Source of the DNA: Neochlamydia sp. S13
GTDB taxonomy: Bacteria > Chlamydiota > Chlamydiia > Chlamydiales > Parachlamydiaceae
Assembly: GCF_000648235.2 (NCBI RefSeq)
Contig: NZ_AP017977.1
Location: 1,550,001-1,614,000 of the forward strand
DNA length: 64,000 nt
Reading direction: 5' to 3'
Shown here: one piece after another, positions 26,405-35,715 of the stretch
Position numbering within the stretch: position 1 is the stretch's first letter
Layout of the letters: the number at the start of each line of letters is the position of its first letter
Translations under genes and position numbers: made by a program
Notes under the pieces: model-generated
Told to the model about the DNA's origin: nothing
What the model saw: the letters and a program-made list of their open reading frames with translations, nothing else
Databases searched by the model: none

Positions 26405-28417
26405 TTAACGGACGGGACAGGCACCTGTTGCACAAGCAGCTTCTAACTCTTCATCGCGCATTTCAATGCCTGAATAATCGATATCTTTCAACTTAGCCAC
26501 ATAGGTATCATAATTTTCCTTAGTGACCACTTCCTGCGGTAAATAAGCATATCCTAGGTCTTCGGCATTTTTTGTAGGATCATTACGAAATAAGAAGGAA
26601 ACTCCTACATAAGTATCCCAATTTTCTAACAGCCAGTCAATAATAGCAGGAACCTCGGAAGGATCGTAAGAGATAGTGTTGGAAACATTCTGCTCACACC
26701 AAGTTTCTTGTAAAAGCTTGTACCACTCGAGCTGATAAACAGCCGAATCAGTGTTTACCTCTACTTCTTCCACTTTACCATTCTTTCTGGTGACCATCAT
26801 CCGCGTAAACGAAATATTCTCAAATTTTACAGGAAATTTAACAAGTACAGATTCTGGCTCGTAAGGTTTTTCTACCACCGTATAACCTGCAGCTCGAAAA
26901 CGTCCCACTAAAGGATCATGCTTAGAATAAGTGATATTATTAAAAATATATTTTCCTAGCGGCAAATGCACTCCTTCTGGCACTTCCCCCCATTCTTCTG
27001 TTCCCATGATTTTGCTTAAGGTACCACTAGGTTTCACACAAGTGACGTTTTTAGGCAAAGGAGAATTGAGCTCATTAGCCATGCTATAAGCCGCACTTAC
27101 AGTGATATTACGCATACGCTTGTAATCATAGGCAGTCAGATCACTTCTTGCACGAATGCCTGTTAAGCCAACTCCACATAGGTGCAGAAAATCATTATTG
27201 AGATGCCAAGCTTCTTGAAGAATTTCATCTCTTAAGTTAACCATTGTTTGACGGTAGTTCATTCTACCGGCTAGATAAAGAGCTCTCTCTAAGCCAATTT
27301 TATCCCCTTTAAAAGCTAATACATTTACCTCGGTTAAGTTGCAAAAACTTTTATTACCTAGAAGAATTTCTACACAAGGATTACAGCCTTTAAACCAAGG
27401 TGCCCGTCTTTCAGCTTCCATGGCATTAATAAAACCAGGTTCGGATCCCCCCGAATCCATCATGAGTTGAAAAAGGCTTTCTAATTCTGCTTTGGTTGGT
27501 TTCTGGCGAAAAAGAAGGCTATTATTAGATTGCTGACGATGAGCATTCCCTTTAAGCCACCATTCTTTTTTTGCTACCGCAAACTCTTCCCATTCTGGTT
27601 GGGCATATTCAAATAGCGCTATCTGGGCTGAGCGGCGGCTAGAAAGAATGGTACCCAGCCAGTTGACGATATCTAAAATATCAATACGAGTCAGAAGCTG
27701 ATCAGCACGGTCGGATAAAATTTTAGCAATCGCTTTAAAAGCTTTAGCAATTTGCTCATCTCCAGATGAAATCCAGCCATACCCTTTAAGGCGTGTCCCT
27801 GCAGGTCGGATCTCAGAAAAATCAAGTACTAAAGTTCTAGCAGGATATTTACCTGCCACCAGTTTACCCACAGCTTTTGCCCAAGCAATCGCTGAATCCC
27901 CGACTTTAATTGTCCATGTCTTCGTTGCAGAATCATAAGTTTCTACATTATTCTGTTCGCCACCTTTGCCTGTTCGATTAGAACGAATCACCCGAATCTC
28001 TTGCAAAGGTCTACGAAAACCATTTAGAGTGCCAGTAATAGGCCTAAAGCCTACCCCGCAACCTTGTAACAAGAGCCAAAGCACATCGACGATATCATAG
28101 ACTGTTTCCACATGGGTATAAGAACAATTAAACATGCTAGACTCACGTTTACGGCTCAACTCCGTTCCACCCAACCATAAAGTTCTGCCGGCAGGTGCTA
28201 CTTGACGATTAAGAATAAGCCCGCGTAGCTCTTCCAATTCGTCATCCTCGCGATCACTCAGATTACGCCCTAAAGCTCTTTCCCACAGCCAGTGCTGATG
28301 GCTAATTACTCGTTCAACAACTTGATCCCAACTTTCTAGCAAAGTTTCTCCCTCATTAATAGGGCGATGATATGTTCTCAAAGCTGTGGCCATAGCCCTT
28401 GCTGTTGGTTTTGTCAT
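26405..28417 (-). CDS. nrdJ: Class II (adenosylcobalamin-dependent) ribonucleotide reductase
   Basis: Reduces ribonucleotides to deoxyribonucleotides with a B12-generated thiyl radical; monomeric RTPR-like type, cytoplasmic. I start at ATG 28417 (MTKPTARAM) because GGAAGGA lies 9 nt upstream; an ATG six codons earlier has no ribosome site. Seen in the 670 residues are PAGRTLWLGGTE near 76, SSMFNCSYTH with the first redox Cys near 96, LLQGCGVGFRP, GCNPCVEILL near 345 carrying the radical Cys and Glu, SFCNLTEVN with the second redox Cys, PSGTLSKIMG near 460, and the C-terminal redox pair CATGACPVR. Chlamydia uses class I NrdAB, so a B12-dependent enzyme is notable. Two NrdR-box-like sites lie upstream and a strong terminator follows. 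Confidence 0.9.
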   Translation of the reverse strand: MTKPTARAMATALRTYHRPINEGETLLESWDQVVERVISHQHWLWERALGRNLSDREDDELEELRGLILNRQVAPAGRTLWLGGTELSRKRESSMFNCSYTHVETVYDIVDVLWLLLQGCGVGFRPITGTLNGFRRPLQEIRVIRSNRTGKGGEQNNVETYDSATKTWTIKVGDSAIAWAKAVGKLVAGKYPARTLVLDFSEIRPAGTRLKGYGWISSGDEQIAKAFKAIAKILSDRADQLLTRIDILDIVNWLGTILSSRRSAQIALFEYAQPEWEEFAVAKKEWWLKGNAHRQQSNNSLLFRQKPTKAELESLFQLMMDSGGSEPGFINAMEAERRAPWFKGCNPCVEILLGNKSFCNLTEVNVLAFKGDKIGLERALYLAGRMNYRQTMVNLRDEILQEAWHLNNDFLHLCGVGLTGIRARSDLTAYDYKRMRNITVSAAYSMANELNSPLPKNVTCVKPSGTLSKIMGTEEWGEVPEGVHLPLGKYIFNNITYSKHDPLVGRFRAAGYTVVEKPYEPESVLVKFPVKFENISFTRMMVTRKNGKVEEVEVNTDSAVYQLEWYKLLQETWCEQNVSNTISYDPSEVPAIIDWLLENWDTYVGVSFLFRNDPTKNAEDLGYAYLPQEVVTKENYDTYVAKLKDIDYSGIEMRDEELEAACATGACPVR

Positions 28418-28478
28418 GATCTTTAATCCTTCCATAGATAAAATATTTTAAAGCTCTCTCTTTCTCTCTTTTCTAAAA

Positions 28479-28525
28479 ACACAAGATGTTGTGGTATAAA
28501 AGCAAAAAACCACTACTGCTTGTGT
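28479..28525. promoter_or_regulatory. Two NrdR-box-like sites upstream of nrdJ
   Basis: ACACAAGATGTTGTGG (28479-28494) and CCACTACTGCTTGTGT (28510-28525) resemble the NrdR box acaCwAtATaTwGtgt: 13 of 16 positions for the first, fewer for the second. The centres are 31 bp apart, the three-turn spacing typical of paired NrdR boxes. Together they also form a large hairpin (outer arms AAACACAAG / CTTGTGTTT, inner arms GTGGT / ACCAC). The rest of 28418-28725 shows no gene. Confidence 0.6.
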
Positions 28526-28725
28526 TTTTAAACGTCCAAGGTATCTCTCTTTTTGCCTTAAAAGTCAATATCGACTTTTTTTTTAAATCCTCCTTAGAAG
28601 AAAAGGGAAAAGAGCTTTTAAGTTGTTGATTCTAAAAGAGCTAAAACGGATTAAAAAAACCTTTTTTCAGTTACTTATAGCGTTAAGAATAAAGAGCTTA
28701 AGTTCAATAAAAATACTTTCCTTTT

Positions 28726-29706
28726 TTATTTAAACATTTTCACAAGCTCTATCAGTTTGGCATCTTTAAGATGGATTGGATTTTCTAAAGCATGAGAAGC
28801 TCTTTGCTTTAAAATTTTTTGAATTTTTTGCTCTTCTTGCTCTTGATCTAGTAAATGATAGTAGTCGGCGCAGATTGTCAAAAGCTCTTGAAAGTCTTCT
28901 TCTGTCTCAAGCATAGGAAATGTTTGACGAACAAGTAGACGAAATAGTTCAGGATTGCCTCCATTAGATAAAAAAGTAAGGACTTCTAAGCTCAAATCTA
29001 AATCCTGCGCTTTTTTAATGCTTTGAATGATATGTAAGATCATTTTATCCGAGCTTTCGGGGTCAGAATGATAAAAAAGACGCGCCCGTAAAAAATCAAA
29101 CCAAGCTACATCCTTACAATAAGGTCCAAAACTCTCTAGCAGATCAGCCGCATAAGGATAATGATGGCCATCAATCTGCTCTGCAATATAATCATATAAA
29201 AATGTTTCTAAATCATGGGCACACCCTTGCGATACGCTTTCGAATATCTTTAACGGGTCAGCTCCCTCATCAGCATGCTTACCAAGAATCATTTCTAGAT
29301 TGGCCATTGCATCTTGAATGTCTGCTGGATAAGCACATTTCCCTTGATCATAAGCAAAAATTTGATGATCTAATTCATCGCAAAAAATAGATAGACAGGG
29401 TTTTTCATTTACAAAGCGGCGCCATAATTCGAAAACCACTAAATATATTTGATCTTGCTCACTTGCCTCTAAATTTAAATCTGCGACTAAACCCTCGCAC
29501 AATTCCTCTGGTGAATCCGCATCTTGCGCCAACGCCAGCAGGGAAACTTTATCTAAAGCCATATCTTTTTGACGTAATCTGTCAAATAACTCTTCATGAG
29601 AAAGAAGACGATAATCCTCAACTTGCCAAGGTTGCACCTGGGTATTAGGATTTAACAACCAATTGATACGCAAAGAATTAAACAAAGCACGTTGCTCAAT
29701 ATTCAT
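28726..29706 (-). CDS. Conserved-looking hypothetical protein, helical
   Basis: A 326-residue, acidic, soluble and mostly helical protein without signal peptide or membrane segment. Recurrent short helical pairs (LSHEELFDRLRQKDMALDKV; DLSLEVLTFLSNGGNPELFR; DFQELLTICADYYHLLDQEQ) suggest a TPR- or HEAT-like scaffold, but no consensus repeat is clear. I do not recognise the family. It lies upstream of nrdJ on the same strand, with ~300 bp between them containing the NrdR-like sites, so it is probably a separate transcript. The ribosome site is weak. Confidence 0.75.
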   Translation of the reverse strand: MNIEQRALFNSLRINWLLNPNTQVQPWQVEDYRLLSHEELFDRLRQKDMALDKVSLLALAQDADSPEELCEGLVADLNLEASEQDQIYLVVFELWRRFVNEKPCLSIFCDELDHQIFAYDQGKCAYPADIQDAMANLEMILGKHADEGADPLKIFESVSQGCAHDLETFLYDYIAEQIDGHHYPYAADLLESFGPYCKDVAWFDFLRARLFYHSDPESSDKMILHIIQSIKKAQDLDLSLEVLTFLSNGGNPELFRLLVRQTFPMLETEEDFQELLTICADYYHLLDQEQEEQKIQKILKQRASHALENPIHLKDAKLIELVKMFK

Positions 29707-29868
29707 AGGAGTATGCCACCCTTTTTTATATAAAAAATCATATCATATTTATAATAAATAATCTAGGTAAGTAAGCAAGAAAGATAAAGAGGTTTGGAGG
29801 CGAAAGCGCTATTAAAGTTAAATTAAAAAACAGGCGAAAATTTAAAGGAATAAAGGAGCTATCAACAT

Positions 29869-30117
29869 TTAATAATTTCTAACTTGGGAAAGGTGCTTTT
29901 CCATTTGATGGACCCGATCTTGCAGCTCTACAAACAAACCTTCTAAGGCTCGGCATTTTCTGTCAAATTCTAGAGTGTTTTTTAAAGTACCGTCTAGAGT
30001 ATTTTTTAGAGTAAGAGAAGAGTTGCTTAAAACAGGGCAAAAGTTTGAGCTTGGTAAGCTCCATGACTCTGAATTACTTTCACTCAGCGGTGGCCTATCA
30101 CTGTCTTGTGCTATCAT
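29869..30117 (-). CDS. Small hypothetical protein with C-terminal coiled coil
   Basis: An 82-residue frame preceded by GGAG at 8-nt spacing from the ATG. The N-terminal half is Ser/Asn/Leu-rich and disordered-looking (SESNSESWSLPSSNF) and contains a duplicated LKNTLDG / LKNTLEF; the C-terminal half is a short coiled coil (LEGLFVELQDRVHQMEKHLS). No known family. Protein-like composition and the ribosome site support a real gene. Confidence 0.55.
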   Translation of the reverse strand: MIAQDSDRPPLSESNSESWSLPSSNFCPVLSNSSLTLKNTLDGTLKNTLEFDRKCRALEGLFVELQDRVHQMEKHLSQVRNY

Positions 30118-30270
30118 TCTTTTTCTCCAAAAGTAATGTGCTGACTAGAATATCAAAAAATTCATATTAGTGACAAGCGCAAACTAAGAACTAACAATAG
30201 GTAAAAGCTATGCAAAATGCTCATGAGTTTAAGGTAGCTTAGCCTCTTACAAATATTTTCAATCCAATTT

Positions 30271-31089
30271 TTAAGGCCTTAAAAGGCGAATAGATTCTTG
30301 AGAAATGAAACCTATTAAATGATCGGGGGTTCGTATTTTTAACACCCTTCCCTGTTTTCCAGATTCCAACACCTCTACTTTACATCCTCCTCTTAAAGGC
30401 TGCAAAGTGACTAAAGCCGAGTTAAGATTTTTTTCTCCATATAAGTGGGTCGCATGAATCAAAACACCTTCTATAGGCTCCAAATATTGGCTATAAATGA
30501 TGCTACAAAAAAATAAGGCGTTTACAAGCACTACGCTACTCACCAGAAGTTTTAGCCCTACATAATTTTTCCATACCAATAAAGAGGCCAGGCTACATAA
30601 AAGAAAAGTAAAGACACATAAAATTTCTAGACGCTCGGGTAAAGAAAAATAAAAGTGAAAGAAAAAAAATTTTTTAAATGAAGAAGGTGACTGAGTAGGA
30701 GGGATCTTCAACTTAGCAAGCGTTTCTTTTAATTTAAACTCAACCTCAAGATCGCGTGGCCTTAAACGCTTAGCCTGATAGAAATAAAAAGCCGCCCAGG
30801 GATATTGCTCAAGATTATAATAGGTTTCGGCCAAGTTACTATACAGGGCACCATTGCCCTGCAGAGGGCAATAAAGCTTATCCAAAGAATGATAAATCAT
30901 CAGTAATCTGTTGAGGGCTTGGCGGCGATGAAAAAAATTGTTAGATTGCGCAGCTTCTTGATAGGCTGCACGCGCTTGCTCTAAGAGGGGTACGGAAGGA
31001 TTGGAAAAAGAAAAGATGAAAAAATTTAAGAGAGCATATCCCGCTGCTAGGCTTACCAAAACATACAAATAAACAGTTTTATTAACCAT
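30271..31089 (-). CDS. batE: BatE-like TPR/SH3 membrane protein
   Basis: Last gene of a Bat operon. The 272 residues contain an N-terminal membrane segment (~5-27), TPR-like helices (~35-125, ALYSNLAETYYNLEQYPWAA then FYFYQAKRLRPRDLEVE), two central membrane segments (~152-205) and a C-terminal bacterial SH3-like domain (~215-270, GCKVEVLESGKQGRVLKIRT). This TPR-membrane-SH3 order is that of BatE of Bacteroides-type aerotolerance operons. The start overlaps the end of batD by 8 bp, indicating translational coupling. It probably works with BatA, B and D in an envelope complex; the biochemical role of Bat proteins is not settled. Confidence 0.75.
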   Translation of the reverse strand: MVNKTVYLYVLVSLAAGYALLNFFIFSFSNPSVPLLEQARAAYQEAAQSNNFFHRRQALNRLLMIYHSLDKLYCPLQGNGALYSNLAETYYNLEQYPWAAFYFYQAKRLRPRDLEVEFKLKETLAKLKIPPTQSPSSFKKFFFFHFYFSLPERLEILCVFTFLLCSLASLLVWKNYVGLKLLVSSVVLVNALFFCSIIYSQYLEPIEGVLIHATHLYGEKNLNSALVTLQPLRGGCKVEVLESGKQGRVLKIRTPDHLIGFISQESIRLLRP

Positions 31090-32830
31090 ACTTAATCTCT
31101 TGGAGTTTTTTGTACAACCGCTGACATTCTTCTAAAGCTTGGAAATAGAGCTTTTCATCTGACCCTGCGCCACTATAACGCTGAAAATCTATAGACAACA
31201 GCAAAGCACGTACTTCGCCCGCAACCCCCTCCAAAGGCAGATCTACTCCTAGAGCTTCTTGGTGATTAATTAGGCCGCATTCAAATAATTGCTGGATTAA
31301 CAATCGATGAAGCAATTCAAAAAAGAGAGGAGAATTTTGAGGAGCCTTCAACATTTCTTTATATATGCATAGGCTCGTTTTCTTTTTTACTTTCCTTCCT
31401 TGAATTTTCCATGAGATTTGTAATTTATATTGCAGCCCTACTACACCTAAACTTAAAGGAATTAACCCTATTACCCACCAAGAACCCAAAATTTTATTCT
31501 TTAAATCTGCAAGTCCTAAAGATCGCATGGCATAAAAAGCTAAAGGAGGCAGAGGCTGATAGCTTTTTATCCATTCTGCTAACGTCTCCTGGCTTTGAAA
31601 GTTTATAGGGGGAGAAGAGACCCGATCAGTAGGTAAAATATGCTGGCTAGGAGAAATAGTAAGAGCAATAGGAGGGCTATGCAAAATTTTATATTTCTCG
31701 CTTTTAGGATCAAAATAAGAAAATTGAATAGAAGGTAGACTTTTAATATCTGTAGAGAGAGGATAAAGCTTTATCTCAAAATTTTTGCTATGATCTTCTT
31801 TTCTACCTACCGCAGGAAGGTCATTTTCTTTAAAAAGGCCACTAAAGCCTGGTTGGCAGCAAATTTCAGGAAGAGAAACGCTATCCCAATTCGAGGTTTT
31901 GCCTTTAATGCTTACCCTCACAAACACAGGATCTCCCTCGTTAAGGGTTGCCGCACTCAGTAAGTTTATATCCATCGTAAATTCTCCAAAAGCTCCATTA
32001 AAAGAAGCTGGCTGATCTTCTAATGGAAAAGGTTTTACGATTAGTTTAACAATGGGCGCCTGAGAGCTAAGATGAGTGGCTGTAAACTGTTTATTGCCTC
32101 TAGCATCTTCCACATATACCACTCCTTCGATCCTAGAAGGCCCCCAAGCATATTCTCCAGGTTTAATCGCTTGAACTTGCTGAGAAATTTCAAAAAAGCT
32201 TAAATCTTTTTCTGTCCAGGTGCGGATATCAGGACGGCCTACTTTCTGCAACCCTTCAGCTTCCAACATAGGCAATACTTCTTTTAAAAGAGCGATATTG
32301 CCTTTATATATATAGCGATAAACTAATTTTGTTTCTTGGCCTGGATATAATTCTTTAAGACCTTCGCTATAAGCCTGCAGTTGAAGAGTAGACTTAAGGT
32401 TTTCATCCGATGATACTAAAGGAGAGGCAAGAGGAGCTTGAATTTCATAAGTAATAGGCAAAGTTTTAAAGGTTTTCCCATCCACTTTTAAAGATAAAGA
32501 AGAAAGTGTGTAAGTTCCTTGATTTTGAGGAGGCAGAGTAAATTGATAAATACTGACGGTTAATGGACTGTCGGGAGAGATTTTTACACTTCGTAGCAAA
32601 TCAATCTTTAAAAATCGATCGTTTAAAAGGGCACTTGATTCCTCTACTTTCTGATCGCTATTATGCGTAACTTCTAATGTGCCTTTTAAGGGCCACCCTT
32701 GATGCAAAGTAGCTGGATCAAGAAAAGCACTTACAGAGATATTTGCTAAGACCGAAGATTGAATCAAGATAAACCCTAAAAAACCTAGAATCCACTTCAG
32801 TTCCAAACGATAAAAAAGAAAAGCTACCAT
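31082..32830 (-). CDS. batD: BatD/oxygen-tolerance protein
   Basis: A 582-residue envelope protein with an N-terminal signal or membrane segment (~12-30, WILGFLGFILIQSSVLANIS). Periplasmic beta-sandwich domains follow, with BatD-type features such as SVSAFLDPATLHQGWPLKGT, YPGQETKLVYRYIYKG (~165) and LNEGDPVFVRVSIKG (~290). A single membrane segment at ~440-465 (SWWVIGLIPLSLGVVGL) is followed by a cytoplasmic helical tail. BatD proteins (DUF7507-like repeats) partner the VWA proteins BatA and BatB. Its ATG overlaps the batB/C stop by 7 bp, and batE overlaps its own end, so all four genes are translationally coupled. Confidence 0.8.
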   Translation of the reverse strand: MVAFLFYRLELKWILGFLGFILIQSSVLANISVSAFLDPATLHQGWPLKGTLEVTHNSDQKVEESSALLNDRFLKIDLLRSVKISPDSPLTVSIYQFTLPPQNQGTYTLSSLSLKVDGKTFKTLPITYEIQAPLASPLVSSDENLKSTLQLQAYSEGLKELYPGQETKLVYRYIYKGNIALLKEVLPMLEAEGLQKVGRPDIRTWTEKDLSFFEISQQVQAIKPGEYAWGPSRIEGVVYVEDARGNKQFTATHLSSQAPIVKLIVKPFPLEDQPASFNGAFGEFTMDINLLSAATLNEGDPVFVRVSIKGKTSNWDSVSLPEICCQPGFSGLFKENDLPAVGRKEDHSKNFEIKLYPLSTDIKSLPSIQFSYFDPKSEKYKILHSPPIALTISPSQHILPTDRVSSPPINFQSQETLAEWIKSYQPLPPLAFYAMRSLGLADLKNKILGSWWVIGLIPLSLGVVGLQYKLQISWKIQGRKVKKKTSLCIYKEMLKAPQNSPLFFELLHRLLIQQLFECGLINHQEALGVDLPLEGVAGEVRALLLSIDFQRYSGAGSDEKLYFQALEECQRLYKKLQEIKYG

Positions 32831-35715
32831 GGCTTTAAACCTTCTTTGATGAGAGCAGGTTGAGAAGGCAATGGTTGATCTTGCGTATTCATCTGCTGGA
32901 TCAAACGTGCCATCTCTTCAAAAGATGATTGAAAAAGCTGAAGAGATGAAGTTTGTAAAGTGGATTCCATAAAGCACTTACCTGTTTTATTAGGTTCTTT
33001 CATCTTTGTGAGGGCCTCTTGCCAGATATCCAACACTTTTTCCTGAGCCTTCACAAGCCTAGGTAAATCTAACGACGAAGCTTGAACAAGGTCTACGATT
33101 TTTTTAGCCAGCCTATTTCCTTGCTGAAATAAAGGAAACACTTCGTTCCAGGGAGAAAATTGACAACGTTCTTCCCTCCCCGCTGCGGAAGCTCTGGCAT
33201 TAAACTTTGCAAGTTGCTGGGCATAGGCAGCTTGATGAAAATAGGAGGAAAATGTTAGCAAATATTCCTGGGAGGAAAGAATAAATAAATCTGCCTCACG
33301 CGTAGTTTGAGCTTGGCTTTCTTGCAAACGAGCGAGAAGTCTTGCCTGAGCTAATGCATGCCTCTGTTCGCCTATAGCAGCTTCAAGGACTAGATCTGGA
33401 CGAACATGAATATCTGCATGAAGAATTAAAAGCACACGCCTTAACTGCTGAAAAGATTCATTAAAATACAATTGAGCTTTTAAATCTTGCAAAAGTTGAA
33501 GCTGGTCAAAACTAGCCTGTAAATTATTTTCGATCGCCTCCATACCAGCTTTAAGCCTCTCATGTTCTGAGGGCAAGGCAATCCTATCCAGTTTTTGCTT
33601 TAAGAAAAGCAGCGTATTAAATTCTAAAGGATCTTGTAAAGCGGCTAGTGAAAAATCATTTAAAAGACTGGCTATATTCTCTTGAAAAGAATCTTGCGCA
33701 AAAAGAAGATGCATAAAATGCTCTAGCCCCTCCATTGCTATTTCTAGGCTAGCTTCAGCGGCAGTAAAATCGCTCTTTGAAATTAAGGGAGCTATCTTAT
33801 TAAAATGTTTGGCAGCTCTTTCCAATAAGAAAAAATTTTTATCTCTCTGTAGTTGAATGGTAAGTGCTTTCCATAGCGGAAGCCAACTCATTACATGCCT
33901 GTTAAAAAGATCTCGATATTTATTTTCTAAAGAAGCTGTCAGAGGGTTTTCCAACAAAAAATTAAGATCTTGCTTGAGCAGCTGCAATCCTGTTGCTAAC
34001 CAAGGAAGACTTTGTGGGGGTGCTGCCTGCACCATAAGATTCTCTCTAGCTTTTTCGCGTATGTCTACCATAACCATTTTGGAAAGAGTAGCTGCTCGGC
34101 CTAAAGGATAAACCTTTTGACACGCATCTTGCCCGCTAACTTTTAATAGTTGACATTCAGCTTCTTGAACTAAAGGAATTTTTTCTAGAAAACGTTTAAA
34201 AAAGTAAAGCGCTTTAAAATAAGAATCTTGAAGAGGTGACGAAAAAGTCTGCGAAACTTGGCTTAACCTCTCCCCCTGATAGAAGTTAGCAAGAGCAAGA
34301 TTTCTAAGGACGCGATACCTTAATAAAGGCGCGCTAGTCTTGTCCCTCGATAAAGCCTGCAATATCTCGATAGCTTCCTCTTGCTTTCCTTGTGCCGCCA
34401 AAGCAGTCCCTAAATTATAGGTCACCACACTTTTTTCCCATGCAGATAGATCTTCTGCTAGCATTTTCTGATAGATATTGGCTGCTTCAACATAATTTTT
34501 AGCTGAAAAATAATCGGCTCCCCGTTGCATCGACTCCTGCAGATTTTCCATAGCAGTAAGTTTGCTTAAGAAAAAAAAGCAGATGAATAAGAGGGCTGAA
34601 AATTTATTTAAACGAAAAGAAGAAGATGAAGAAAGAGTAGTATCGGGCCATAATAGGTAAAAAGCCAACAAGAGGATAGCTAAACTTAAAGGAAGCTGGT
34701 AATAGGAATCATACTTTAAATCTTCTTCAACATTTAAGGCTTGCCTTGCATCACTAAGAGAAAAAGTATCCACTTTAGAAATTTGAGCAGCAAGATCCTC
34801 TGCGATAGCAGTAGCAGGAAAAGCATAGCCTGCGTAATAGCGTCCCTCCCCTTTTTCACTTAAAGCTTTCAAAATATCTTCGTTTAGATGGGAAATGATT
34901 CTTTGGTTTTTATTCATTACATGAGGAATTTCTAGACCTTCCAATGTGCCTACACCAATCGTATGAATATGTGTTTTTGGCAGAGAACCTAATAAAGCCT
35001 CTAGCTCCTTGATATAATTTAGACGAGCTCTTCCCTCTAACTCTTCCAGGCGATTATCGCCACCATCAGAAATGATAATAATAGTTTTGATAGAAGAGGT
35101 TGAAGATGTTAGATAATGTTCATGCAGATAGCGAAGCATATCTTTTAGATCAGTTCCACTTACATCACCTTCATTAATCGTTAAATGATGTAGCATGAGC
35201 CGCATAAAGAGGTAATCCATAGAAGGCGGAGATAGCTTGGTCACCTCTGAAGTAAACCCATAAAGCGATGCTGACTGCCCTTGTAGGCGGCTTATTACCT
35301 GATCAGCAATATTCTTAGCATTCTCTAAACGACTTTCGCCTAGTCGTCCATCTAATAGGCTCATCGACGCAGAAGCGTCGATCAAAAAAACAACTTCATG
35401 AGGTTGCATACGCTTAACGTCATGCGTTTGTTGAAGGTGTTCTATCGCCTCTTGAGAATAATGGGGATGGCCTTTAGGCTGCATTAAAGCTAAGCAAAGG
35501 AACATCCAAGCTCCACATACTGCCGCTACCTTTAAGCCCCAGCTAAGCTTAGACTGGGCCATTAATACATAGGGCAGTTTGTCTTTACTCGTATAATGAG
35601 CAAAGATTTTTAGACGGTGGCAATAAAGCCTCCAAAATAATAAGAAAAATAGGACAATAAAAAATAGTAAATAGCTTGCTTGGGGAAAAGTATAATAAAG
35701 CCCCTGAAAGTTCAT
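32824..35715 (-). CDS. BatB-BatC fusion (VWA domain plus TPR region)
   Basis: I start at ATG 35715 (MNFQGLYYTF), which overlaps the batA stop as ATGA and has GAAGG upstream; a longer frame begins 15 codons earlier. The 963 residues contain two N-terminal membrane segments (~10-30 and ~60-80) and a von Willebrand A domain (~105-310) with an intact MIDAS start FLIDASASMS and IIIISDGGDN. Then come membrane segments (~335-385) and TPRs (~395-480, GADYFSAKNYVEAANIYQKM then VVTYNLGTALAAQGKQEEAI). A long helical region of ~480 residues follows that is unusual for BatC. In most bacteria BatB and BatC are separate; here they are one chain, extended at the C-terminus. Confidence 0.8.
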   Translation of the reverse strand: MNFQGLYYTFPQASYLLFFIVLFFLLFWRLYCHRLKIFAHYTSKDKLPYVLMAQSKLSWGLKVAAVCGAWMFLCLALMQPKGHPHYSQEAIEHLQQTHDVKRMQPHEVVFLIDASASMSLLDGRLGESRLENAKNIADQVISRLQGQSASLYGFTSEVTKLSPPSMDYLFMRLMLHHLTINEGDVSGTDLKDMLRYLHEHYLTSSTSSIKTIIIISDGGDNRLEELEGRARLNYIKELEALLGSLPKTHIHTIGVGTLEGLEIPHVMNKNQRIISHLNEDILKALSEKGEGRYYAGYAFPATAIAEDLAAQISKVDTFSLSDARQALNVEEDLKYDSYYQLPLSLAILLLAFYLLWPDTTLSSSSSFRLNKFSALLFICFFFLSKLTAMENLQESMQRGADYFSAKNYVEAANIYQKMLAEDLSAWEKSVVTYNLGTALAAQGKQEEAIEILQALSRDKTSAPLLRYRVLRNLALANFYQGERLSQVSQTFSSPLQDSYFKALYFFKRFLEKIPLVQEAECQLLKVSGQDACQKVYPLGRAATLSKMVMVDIREKARENLMVQAAPPQSLPWLATGLQLLKQDLNFLLENPLTASLENKYRDLFNRHVMSWLPLWKALTIQLQRDKNFFLLERAAKHFNKIAPLISKSDFTAAEASLEIAMEGLEHFMHLLFAQDSFQENIASLLNDFSLAALQDPLEFNTLLFLKQKLDRIALPSEHERLKAGMEAIENNLQASFDQLQLLQDLKAQLYFNESFQQLRRVLLILHADIHVRPDLVLEAAIGEQRHALAQARLLARLQESQAQTTREADLFILSSQEYLLTFSSYFHQAAYAQQLAKFNARASAAGREERCQFSPWNEVFPLFQQGNRLAKKIVDLVQASSLDLPRLVKAQEKVLDIWQEALTKMKEPNKTGKCFMESTLQTSSLQLFQSSFEEMARLIQQMNTQDQPLPSQPALIKEGLKPW

